Shown in pieces: positions 23,574 to 30,419 of a stretch of 44,583 nt of DNA; positions within the stretch are counted from its first letter, which is position 1, and each line of letters begins with the position of its first letter. The position numbers and the translations under genes were made by a program. The notes under the pieces were generated by a model. The model did no database searches, was not told the origin of the DNA, and worked only from the letters and a program-made list of their open reading frames with translations. The stretch comes from Actinomyces sp. (GTDB taxonomy: Bacteria; Actinomycetota; Actinomycetes; Actinomycetales; Actinomycetaceae), in NCBI RefSeq assembly GCF_029851875.1, contig NZ_JARKVC010000021.1, positions 1 through 44,583 of the forward strand, given 5' to 3'.

Positions 23574-24212
23574 GGTTGGCCGGGGTGATCGGCCCTCACG
23601 CTGACTGCCTCAGTCTTAGTCCCAACCTGCCTCAGTACTTAGCCCCGCCCCCTCAGTCTTCACGCTGACTGCCTCCGTGCTCGCCCCCGTTCCTGTCGCT
23701 TCAGGCCGTGGACAGTCGCTCTAGGGAAGGCGGGCCGGCCCAACTCATCGTTTCAGGCCGAGAACAGTCGGTTCGGGGGTTCCGGGCTGGCCCAGCTGGT
23801 CGGTTTAGGTCGTGAACAGTCGGTTTGGTTGCGGCAGCCGTGGGAACCGACTGTTGAGGGCCTCAAGCGAGGGACCTGCGCAACCGGCCAGGTGGATGCA
23901 GACGGTTGCAGACCTGAAACGACGAGGCGCAGGCGGATCCGGCTCATCGGTTCAGGCCGTGGACAGTCGCTCCAGGGAAGGCGGGCTGGCCCGGCTGGTC
24001 GGTTTAGGCCGTGGACAGTCGGTCTGAGGGAGGCGGGCCGGCCGGCGTCGTCGTCTTAGGCCTGGAACAGTCGGTTCGGGGGTTCCGGGCTGGCCCAGCT
24101 GGTCGGTTTAGGCCGTGGACAGTCGGTTCGGTTGCAGCAGCCGTGGGAACCGACTGTTAAGCACCTCAAGCGACGGAGCCGCGCAACCAGCCAGGTGGAC
24201 GCAGACGGTTCC
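23574..24212. repeat. Left array of 52-bp modules (leader, X-Z-T, X-Y-Z-T)
   Basis: The heptamer ACAGTCG recurs at 23712, 23764, 23816, 23963, 24015, 24067 and 24119. Steps are exactly 52 bases except one of 147, where a longer terminal module intervenes. Three second-half variants occur: X (begins CTCYAGGGAAGG), Y (GTCTGAGGGAGG) and Z (GTTCGGGGGTTCC); each array half ends in a longer module T with arms ACAGTCGGTT and AACCGACTGT. An outer leader (23574 to ~23697) carries CAGT-CTTAG words. An inverted copy of the leader and one X-Y-Z-T block lies at 27054-27460. The array abuts the 3' end of the nucleoside-hydrolase-like gene. No gene is seen in 23488-24254. Confidence 0.85.
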
Positions 24213-24254
24213 GTAGCTGGTGGCGATGATCGCGGAGCTGTACACCGGGACGCC

Positions 24255-25253
24255 TCAGCCTTCCTGCCACTGGCTGAAGGCCTCGAAGGAGGCGAACATG
24301 TCCGCGAACAGCATGGTGTTGTCCACCTGCGTGTAGCGGCGCATGGGTCGGGTGTCCTCGGGATAGCGGTACGTGCCGTCCTCGGCCAGCGCCACCCGGG
24401 GGACGACGTCCTAGGACGAGGAGGCGGCGTCGGGCTCGAAGGTGGTCTGCAGGCTGGACAGGAGCACCAGCGGCTGGTCGCCGAGCACGTAGGTGGCCCC
24501 AGCATGACCCGCGAAGGGCAGGATCATGCGCTGAACGTCCTCAAGCTGAGAGAGCAGGAAGGCACCCAGCGTGCCGGCCCGCTGGCAGCCGCGGCGGATG
24601 ACGGACATCGGCACCAGGCTGGAGCGGTAGACATTGCGCGGCATCTGCCACACGCGGGCGTCAGTGTCATTGAAGACGTACATGGCGGCGGGCACGTCCA
24701 GCGCCATGTTGTACTCCAGCGTGCTCGCGCCGGCCGGGACGTAAGCCAGGCCTGCGTGCTCCGACCCGCCGATCCAGATGAGCGTGAGACGATCGGCGAT
24801 CGCCGGCTCGGCCTTGTAGGCGCGAGCGACGTCCCCCAGGGACCCGCCAGCTACGAGGTAGAGCGGCCGCTCGTCCTTGCGCATGGCCTCCTCGACGATG
24901 AAGCGCGAGGCGGCCGTCGGCCCGTCGTGGTCGGCGAAGCCGCGGTCGTCACCCTCGTAGAGGTCGACCCCGTCCACGCCCATGAGATCAAGCAGGTGCT
25001 CGACCTTCTCGCGCCCGGCCTGGACCGAGGCGCCTGTGCGGTTCCAGGCGTCGTCCTCACGCAGGCGGGAGACGACGACGCCGCGCACCTCGGTTCCCTC
25101 CACCAGCAGGTGGTGGGCAAGCTGGAAGAGGTCGTCCGGGTCACCGGCGAAGTCGTTGTCGATGATGACGCGGGTGCGGCCCGGTACGCCCGCGAGCGGG
25201 TGGTCCTGGCCGAGCCACGGTGTCGTGCCGTAGGTCCAGCGTGCTGTGGTCAT
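24255..25253 (-). pseudogene. Nucleoside hydrolase-like gene with one in-frame amber codon
   Basis: The protein resembles inosine-uridine-type nucleoside hydrolases: IIDNDFAGDPDD (residues 30-41, Asp32, Asp34, Asp40, Asp41) corresponds to the calcium-binding DxDxxxDD motif, and IWIGGSEHAGLAYV follows. From ATG 25253 the frame runs 280 codons to TAG at 24413-24411. The same frame then continues for 51 codons with protein-like sequence (for example YRYPEDTRPMRRYTQVDN) to TGA at 24257-24255, for about 331 residues in all, a normal family length. One base change thus explains the break. Residues after the stop are probably part of the fold, so the gene is likely inactive; suppression is possible. 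It follows the MFS gene by 41 bases. Confidence 0.75.
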
Positions 25254-25294
25254 AGTGTCTCAGCCTTTCTCTCAGGTGCCTGGAGGCGTCGGCA

Positions 25295-26728
25295 TCACCT
25301 GATCTTGCGCACCGGGATGATGGCGAGGGCGGCGATGACCACGGAGGCCACGCTCATGATGAACAGGGCGTCGTAGCCGGCGGTGACGGCCACGACCTGA
25401 CCGGCCACCATCGGGGCGAGCATCTGACCGATGTTCGTGGCCACGTTGGCCACACCGAGGTCACGACCGGCGGCCTCAGGATCGGGCAGGACGTCGATGA
25501 ACAGGGCGGTGTCCACAGCCATGTACATGCCGTAGGCAGCCGCCATGCCGATGAAGAAGACGTAGAAGACCGGCAGGGTCGGGAAGAGCAGCGGCAGGGC
25601 CATGAGGGCCGCGATGACCACCGAGGAGCCGATGACGAAGGGCTTGCGGCACCCGACCTTGTCCGACCAGCGGCCGGCCACGAGCATCATGAGCAGCTGG
25701 CCGGGCAGAGCGGCCGAGGACAGCGTGGCGAAGGTCGTGTTGGCCTCGGAGGCGGACAGGGCCGGCTGGAGGTGGGACTGGAGGATGTAGAGGACGAAGT
25801 TCGAGATGGCGGTGTAGCCGAAGAACATGAAGAAGCGGGCGATCCAGGTCCAGCGGAAGTCGTGGTCGCGCAGCGGGACGGCGTAGCCCTTGAAGAAGGA
25901 GATCCAGTCGAACTTCTCCACCTCCAGGTCCTTGGAGGAGCGGTCCTTGGCGAAGGTGACGAACAGGAGCGCACCGATGACCACGCCCAGGGCGAAGACG
26001 AAGTAGGTGTCCAGGCCGAGGACGTTGAACAGGATGCCGGCCACGATGTTGCCGCCGGTGAAGCCGAGCATCATGCCGATGCCGGACAGGCCGGAGACCA
26101 GACCCACCTTGTCTTGAGGGACACGGTCAGCCACGGTGGTGGACAGCGGGGCCTGCATGGTGTTGAGGGAGACCTGACCCACGGTCCAGAAGAGCGTGAG
26201 CATCGCGATGGTCGAGGAGTAGCGCAGGCCCACCATGAAGATCGCGCCGCCGATGGCACCCATGACGATCCACATGGCGCGGCGGCCGAGCCTCGAGCGC
26301 CAACGGTCAGAGATGACGCCGATGACAGGCTGGGCGAAGAGGGTGAACAGCGAGCCGATCGACATCATGAGGGAGATCGACTTGGCGCGGGCACCCTCGT
26401 ACTGGGCCAGGAGGTCCAGCAGGTGCTGCTCCTCGCCGGTAGCCGTCGCGGTCCCGGCGTCCACGGCCTGGCGCAGCTGGGTGAGCTGCTGGACGTCGTT
26501 GACGGACTGGATGGTGGTGCCGTTGAAGTAGTGCTGGAACTCGATGGTCTGGACGGAGTTCGGCAGGAGGATGCCGGCCATCGCCGCGTAGCAGGCAAAG
26601 AGGAAGAGGGAGGAGATGATGAAGGAGATGACGTACTGGATGAAGGGGCGTCCACCCAGGTACTTGGCAGAGGTGCCAGGACGCGTCGGCTCTTCCAGTC
26701 GGGGATCTGCTGCGGCGGTGCTGGACAT
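25295..26728 (-). CDS. MFS transporter, GPH/sugar-type
   Basis: A 477-residue major facilitator with 12 predicted helices. The helix 2-3 loop reads GVISDRWRSRLGRRAMWI, the pattern common in GPH-type cation:sugar symporters and other D-R-S-x-x-G-R-R facilitators, and a related loop (AGRWSDKVGCRKPF) appears in the second half. A long extracytoplasmic loop after helix 1 (residues ~60-110) is unusual. ATG 26728 has AAAGGAGG five bases upstream, the best ribosome-binding site in the window. It leads a two-gene operon with the nucleoside-hydrolase-like gene, so its substrate may be a nucleoside or glycoside (inference). Both genes lie between inverted repeat arrays. Confidence 0.85.
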   Translation of the reverse strand: MSSTAAADPRLEEPTRPGTSAKYLGGRPFIQYVISFIISSLFLFACYAAMAGILLPNSVQTIEFQHYFNGTTIQSVNDVQQLTQLRQAVDAGTATATGEEQHLLDLLAQYEGARAKSISLMMSIGSLFTLFAQPVIGVISDRWRSRLGRRAMWIVMGAIGGAIFMVGLRYSSTIAMLTLFWTVGQVSLNTMQAPLSTTVADRVPQDKVGLVSGLSGIGMMLGFTGGNIVAGILFNVLGLDTYFVFALGVVIGALLFVTFAKDRSSKDLEVEKFDWISFFKGYAVPLRDHDFRWTWIARFFMFFGYTAISNFVLYILQSHLQPALSASEANTTFATLSSAALPGQLLMMLVAGRWSDKVGCRKPFVIGSSVVIAALMALPLLFPTLPVFYVFFIGMAAAYGMYMAVDTALFIDVLPDPEAAGRDLGVANVATNIGQMLAPMVAGQVVAVTAGYDALFIMSVASVVIAALAIIPVRKIR

Positions 26729-26756
26729 GAGGCCTCCTTTGGCCGTGCGGACGGAC

Positions 26757-26770
26757 TGACCGTCCGGTCA
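26757..26770. promoter_or_regulatory. Palindromic operator candidate upstream of the MFS gene
   Basis: TGACCGTCCGGTCA is a perfect 14-base palindrome 28 bases upstream of the MFS start codon. It overlaps a GGACGG/CCGTCC hairpin (26750-26766). An A/T-rich run immediately outward could be the promoter. The form suits a TetR- or GntR-type regulator; none is encoded in the cassette. Confidence 0.4.
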
Positions 26771-27053
26771 TTTTTATTCGGCAACGATTGAAGCAGTGTT
26801 GCGAGTATTCGTCAATGACGCTGGGCAACGGTATTTCAGGGCAACCCGCGCACTCAGTCACAGTGGTGGGCACCGGGTACCCAAGGGCGTGCGGTCGCAG
26901 GTGCCACTGCCCGGGAGGTCAGGCGTCGTCGTCCCCTGCGTTCGTGCGACGACGACGGAGCGTGAGTGGGCCTGAGTGGCGACGTCAGCACGTGCGTGGG
27001 GGGAGCACGCGGGAGAGGGCGTACGGGCGTGGAGCTTGAGGCGGCGCGTCTGT
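26771..27053. other. Non-coding region between MFS promoter and right repeat array
   Basis: No gene is supported here. The half nearest the MFS gene is more AT-rich and has three GGCAAC words (26780, 26825 and 26841 regions) that could be part of its promoter. The rest is GC-rich without clear structure. Confidence 0.5.
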
Positions 27054-27460
27054 GCCTCGTCGTTTCAGGTCCGTGACCGTCTGTGTCCACCTGGCTGGTT
27101 CCGCGGCTCCGTCGCTTGAGGCCCTCAACAGTCGGTTCCCACGGCTGCCACAACCGAACCGACTGTCCACGACCTGAAGCGATGAGTTGGGCCAGCCTAG
27201 AGCCCCCGAACCGACTGTTCCGGGCCTAAGACGACGACGCAGGCGAGCTCGCCTCCCTCAGACCGACTGTCCACGGCCTAAACCGACCAGCCGGGCCAGC
27301 CCGCCTTCCCTAGAGCGACTGTCCACGGCCTGAAGCGACAGGAACGGGGGCGAGCACGGAGGCAGTCAGCGTGAAGATTGAGGGGATGGGACTAAGACTG
27401 AGGCAGGTTGGGCCTAAGTACTGAGGCAGTCAGCGTGAGGGCCGATCACCCCGGCCAACC
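27054..27460. repeat. Right array of 52-bp modules, inverted copy (X-Y-Z-T plus leader)
   Basis: On this strand the word CGACTGT occurs at 27160, 27212, 27264 and 27316, three steps of exactly 52 bases. Read on the minus strand the order is leader, X, Y, Z, T, the same as the inner block of the left array, in opposite orientation. The homology with 23574-24212 is near-continuous over about 400 bases, with scattered substitutions. In the leader the two CTTAG words appear in swapped order relative to the left copy. The array ends 47 bases before the terminator of a truncated transketolase-type gene. Confidence 0.85.
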
Positions 27461-27506
27461 CTCCTTCCCCGGAGTGACCGGCCGTACCCGCGTCCCCACG
27501 ATGCGA

Positions 27507-27537
27507 GGGTGCCCCGCACACATGGTGCGGGGCACCC
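27507..27537 (-). terminator. 13-bp hairpin after the transketolase remnant
   Basis: The arms 27507-27519 and 27525-27537 pair perfectly with a five-base loop. It lies 34 bases beyond the remnant's stop on the minus strand and is probably the original terminator of that gene, preserved outside the repeat array. Confidence 0.65.
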
Positions 27538-27571
27538 CATGACCTCGTTGTCAGGCCAGGACTGCGGCCCG

Positions 27572-27733
27572 TCAGGATCTCAGATCATGGGCAGCAGCAA
27601 CGATGCCGTCGGCGCTGATGCCCCAGTGGTCCATGAGCCAGGCCTCGGAGCCCGTGGGGGCCCACTGGTCCGGCACACCGATCCGCTTGACCGGCACCGG
27701 GCACTTCTCGCTGGTCAGCTCGGCGACGGCGCG
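27572..27733 (-). pseudogene. C-terminal fragment of a transketolase-type protein
   Basis: The frame encodes RAVAELTSEKCPVPVKRIGV, then a GS-turn segment (APTGSEAWLMDHWGISADGI) and ends VAAAHDLRS. This is the usual end of the C-terminal subunit of split transketolases and related DXS-type enzymes, in which RIGxPDxxxxxGS and a final helix are conserved. Only about 53 residues remain, and the sequence upstream up to 27820 is not family-like. Both thiamine-diphosphate and pyrimidine-binding domains are missing, so it is non-functional. It is squeezed between the repeat array side and the AI-2E transporter gene. Confidence 0.6.
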
Positions 27734-27823
27734 TGAGTAGGCGGAACAGCAGCCAGCGATGACGTACAGGGCTCTGCGCCACGTGATAGCCGTCCTCCCC
27801 CGAGCACCAAGCGCGGCCACGCG

Positions 27824-28993
27824 CTACTGCTCGACGACCTCGAGGCCGTGCTTCGGGTCCTCCTCGCCCACGCCGTCACCGTCCAGGTCCATCTCCTCCA
27901 GGGTCTGGATGTCCATGGTCTCCGGCGCCGGAACCGGGTTGTCACCGGCGGACAGGAAGATGCTCACCCAGCGGGCCCGGGGGTCGGAGTCAATGAGCAG
28001 CGCCTTGACGAACAGGGTCAGCGGCACTGCCAGGATCGTGCCCAGCGCGCCGATGACCTGGGACCAGAACATCAGGGACAGGAAGGTGGTCGTGGTGTTC
28101 AGCCCCACGGCGTCCCCGGTGAACTTGGGCTGGATGAGGGTCTGGATGACGAAGTTCAGCACCACGTAGGCCACGATCACCCACAGCGCCGTCCACGGCC
28201 CGGAGTCCACCAGAGCCAGCAGCGCCGGCGGGATGAGGCCGACGAAGAAGCCGATGTTGGGGATGTAGTTCGTGATGAAGGACAGCAGGCCCCAGGTCAC
28301 CGCCATCGGCACGCCCAGCACTCCCAGAGCGACGACGTCGAGCACGGCCACGATGAGACCGAAGACTGTAGAGACCAGCCAGTAGGAGCGCACCGCGCTA
28401 GCGAAGTCCGCCAGCGCCGTCGAGATCTCGGGCTTGAGGCGCAGCAGGGCCTCAGCACGCACCTCCACCCGGGAGGTGTCGAACATGAGGAAGATGATGG
28501 TCAGCGCCATAATCATGAGCAGGCTGCCGAAGGAGGTCAGCTGTCCCAGCAGGCCCTGGGCCAGCGAGACCACCCGGGAGGTGTCGACCATGGAGGAGAC
28601 CTGGTCAAACAGCGTGCTCTGGTCCACGCCAACCTTGGTAAGCAGACCCTCGACGTCATCCCAGATCGCCTCGAACTTCGAGGAGTAGGCGGGCAGGGTC
28701 TCCACCAGCTGGGCCACCGCCACGCCCAGGGCCGCGAACAGCGCCAGGACGAAGGTGTAGACGATGAGGATCGCCGCTACCGCGGACACTGGGCGCGGCA
28801 CGTGGCGGCGCGAGGCCCAGGAGACCAGCGGACGCACCGTGATGACGAGGGTGAGGGCGAAGAAGGCAGGCCCGATGAGGCTGCGCATGAAGTAGACACC
28901 GGCTCCGCCGATCACCAGGAGGGCGACCGTCAACGCGATCGTCTCACCCTGGGTACGAGCGGTGCGTGGAGAAACAGCAGGGGAAGCGCTCAT
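27824..28993 (-). CDS. AI-2E (PerM) family membrane transporter
   Basis: A 389-residue protein with about eight helices and a long hydrophilic loop after the first four (residues ~95-150). Family landmarks are the NYIPNIGFFVGLIPPALLAL segment, the helix TLIQPKFTGDAVGLNTTTTF, and FWSQVIGALGTILAVPLTLFVKALL near the end. Members have been linked to autoinducer-2 export and to sodium/proton exchange; the role here is not settled by sequence. The C-terminus is acidic (EEMDLDGDGVGEEDP). luxS and mtn lie 7-8 kb away on the other strand, so a link to AI-2 is possible but unproven. It starts at ATG 28993 and seems to be transcribed alone or after the FetB-like gene. Confidence 0.88.
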   Translation of the reverse strand: MSASPAVSPRTARTQGETIALTVALLVIGGAGVYFMRSLIGPAFFALTLVITVRPLVSWASRRHVPRPVSAVAAILIVYTFVLALFAALGVAVAQLVETLPAYSSKFEAIWDDVEGLLTKVGVDQSTLFDQVSSMVDTSRVVSLAQGLLGQLTSFGSLLMIMALTIIFLMFDTSRVEVRAEALLRLKPEISTALADFASAVRSYWLVSTVFGLIVAVLDVVALGVLGVPMAVTWGLLSFITNYIPNIGFFVGLIPPALLALVDSGPWTALWVIVAYVVLNFVIQTLIQPKFTGDAVGLNTTTTFLSLMFWSQVIGALGTILAVPLTLFVKALLIDSDPRARWVSIFLSAGDNPVPAPETMDIQTLEEMDLDGDGVGEEDPKHGLEVVEQ

Positions 28994-29080
28994 GCGCCCG
29001 ATTCTCCCATGCCACGCCCACCGTGACCGGCAGGAACCACGTCACACCGGCGTGCCGGCCCTCCCAGCCTGGCGCACCCG

Positions 29081-29866
29081 TCACCGCGGCGGTGCCGGGA
29101 GACCTGCCGACGCCGCCACTCGCGTCTGTGTCCACGGCTCCAGCGGGATGACCGGACTGGTTGAGGCAGCGCGTGCCACGGTCAGTGCCGTGATGGACTG
29201 AGTGAGCATGATGCCGATCAGCACCACCAGCTGGAACTGCGCCGCCTGGAGGGGGCTTGCTCCCCCGAAGAGCGCTCCGACGAAGGCACCGGGCAAGGTC
29301 ACCATCCCCGTCGAGGCGGTCTGGTCGATCGTCGGCACCAGCGTCTCGCGCACCGCCGTACGTGCCACCTCGGCATAGGCCTGCGGCGGACGTGCTCCCA
29401 GCGCCATCCACCCCTGGATCTCGTCCGCCCGCTCACGCACTGACCGCAGGAACATCCGTCCAGCCAAGGTTGCCGCGCTCATTGAGTTGCCGATGATGAC
29501 ACCCGCCACAGAGACGAGATAGCGCGTCTCCCACGCCACCAGGTGCAGCCCCAGGACCAGCAGCACCGTCACGCTCGCCCCTGCTACGATCCCGACCGCA
29601 GACGCCCTGCGACCACCAGGCAGCTCCCGCAGCCGTCGTCCCGAGGTCAGCGACGCCGTCGTCAGCATGAGCGCGATAAAGGCGAGGACGGTCCAGGGCA
29701 CGGTGAGCACCCCGTGCAGCAGGGTGGCGACGACGGCGAGCTGGACTACCGCCCGCAAGGCCGCCACGGCCGGGGCCCACCCGATAGCCAGGCCCGCCCA
29801 GCGGTGGATCGCCGTCGTCAGCGCCGTCAGGACCGCGAGGCCAACGCCACACCACACAAGCTCCAC
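29081..29866 (-). CDS. FetB/YbbM-like ABC transporter permease (UPF0014)
   Basis: UPF0014 proteins are membrane subunits of ABC exporters; E. coli FetAB reduces iron overload under peroxide stress. Family features are VIIGNSMSAATLAGR, the ALGARPPQA segment after it, TIDQTASTGMVTLPGAFVGALFGGASPLQAA, and about seven helices. GTG 29866 is chosen because the frame upstream of it overlaps the response-regulator gene and is Arg/Ala-rich; the start remains uncertain. The product would be 261 residues, close to the family length. The ATP-binding partner (FetA) that normally adjoins it is absent from this window, which is odd. Confidence 0.82.
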   Translation of the reverse strand: MELVWCGVGLAVLTALTTAIHRWAGLAIGWAPAVAALRAVVQLAVVATLLHGVLTVPWTVLAFIALMLTTASLTSGRRLRELPGGRRASAVGIVAGASVTVLLVLGLHLVAWETRYLVSVAGVIIGNSMSAATLAGRMFLRSVRERADEIQGWMALGARPPQAYAEVARTAVRETLVPTIDQTASTGMVTLPGAFVGALFGGASPLQAAQFQLVVLIGIMLTQSITALTVARAASTSPVIPLEPWTQTRVAASAGLPAPPR

Positions 29867-29927
29867 GACGCCTATCGTCCCACGCGCCCTGCCCGACCAG
29901 ACCCAGGACCCAGCCGAGGCAGCGGCC

Positions 29928-30419
29928 TCACACCGGGGCGCCGCCCTCCCAGCGCAGCGCGCCCATCGCCCGAGCACCATCCAGGGTCGGCAGGTACGGC
30001 AGGGGATCCAGCCCCTCCTCCAGCACGAAGTCCGTCAGCTGCTCACGCACCACCGCCTGCAGGTCCTCGGCCTGCCAGGGCTTGGCGATGTAGTGGTCAA
30101 GGCCGGCCTCGTTGACCGCGCGGATCGTGTCCGCCTGGTCCGCCTGACCGGTCACCAGGACCTTGCGAGCCGCCGCGGTGCGCTCGTCCGAGGTCATCTC
30201 CACGAGCATGTCCACGCCCGAGCGCCCCGGCATACGGTGGTCAGCCAGGACCAGGGCGAGGGCGTCGCCGTCGGCCTCCGCCTCAGCCACCACCTCCCAG
30301 GCGTCCTCGACGTCCTCAGCAGGCTCGATCCGGGTGACCTGGGCAAAGGGGGCGAGGTCGCCGACGACGGCGTCGCGAACCTCGGGCTCGTCCTCAACGA
30401 CGAGGATGACCAGCTTCAT
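29928..30419 (-). CDS. Response regulator, receiver domain only
   Basis: The 163-residue protein has one CheY-like receiver domain: acidic cluster VVEDEPE (residues 7-13), phospho-acceptor Asp60 in VLADHRMPG, the conserved Thr in LVTGQADQ and Lys in YIAKPW. After residue ~125 there is a 38-residue tail with no DNA-binding or catalytic domain, so it likely acts through protein contacts or as a phosphate relay. It overlaps the histidine kinase gene by four bases (ATGA at 30419-30416), so the pair is translationally coupled. The arrangement suggests a transport-linked two-component system together with the SLC13-type gene upstream. Confidence 0.92.
   Translation of the reverse strand: MKLVILVVEDEPEVRDAVVGDLAPFAQVTRIEPAEDVEDAWEVVAEAEADGDALALVLADHRMPGRSGVDMLVEMTSDERTAAARKVLVTGQADQADTIRAVNEAGLDHYIAKPWQAEDLQAVVREQLTDFVLEEGLDPLPYLPTLDGARAMGALRWEGGAPV

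Noticed and set aside
23812-24059. Short proteins encoded by the repeats (similar frames at 23812-24027 plus and 26985-27170 minus)
   Set aside because: The two frames look alike only because the repeats are homologous. Substitutions fall at all codon positions, the 52-base step shifts frame, and no ribosome-binding site is present.
23698-24212. CRISPR array
   Set aside because: The period is regular, but the segments between the repeated cores fall into three recurring variants and are not unique spacers, one step is 147 bases, the array occurs as an inverted pair, and no cas gene is present.
24132-25376. Plus-strand open frame opposite the nucleoside-hydrolase-like gene
   Set aside because: Its composition is that of an antisense frame; the minus-strand frame has clear family motifs and resumes after the amber codon.
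24213-27053. Composite transposon or insertion sequence
   Set aside because: No transposase, resolvase or short target-site duplication was seen at the ends of the arrays, so only a repeat-bounded cassette is claimed.
29866-29980. Upstream extension of the FetB-like gene to 29980
   Set aside because: It would overlap the response-regulator gene, is Arg/Ala-rich, and lies before the first conserved family residue; GTG 29866 is a better start.
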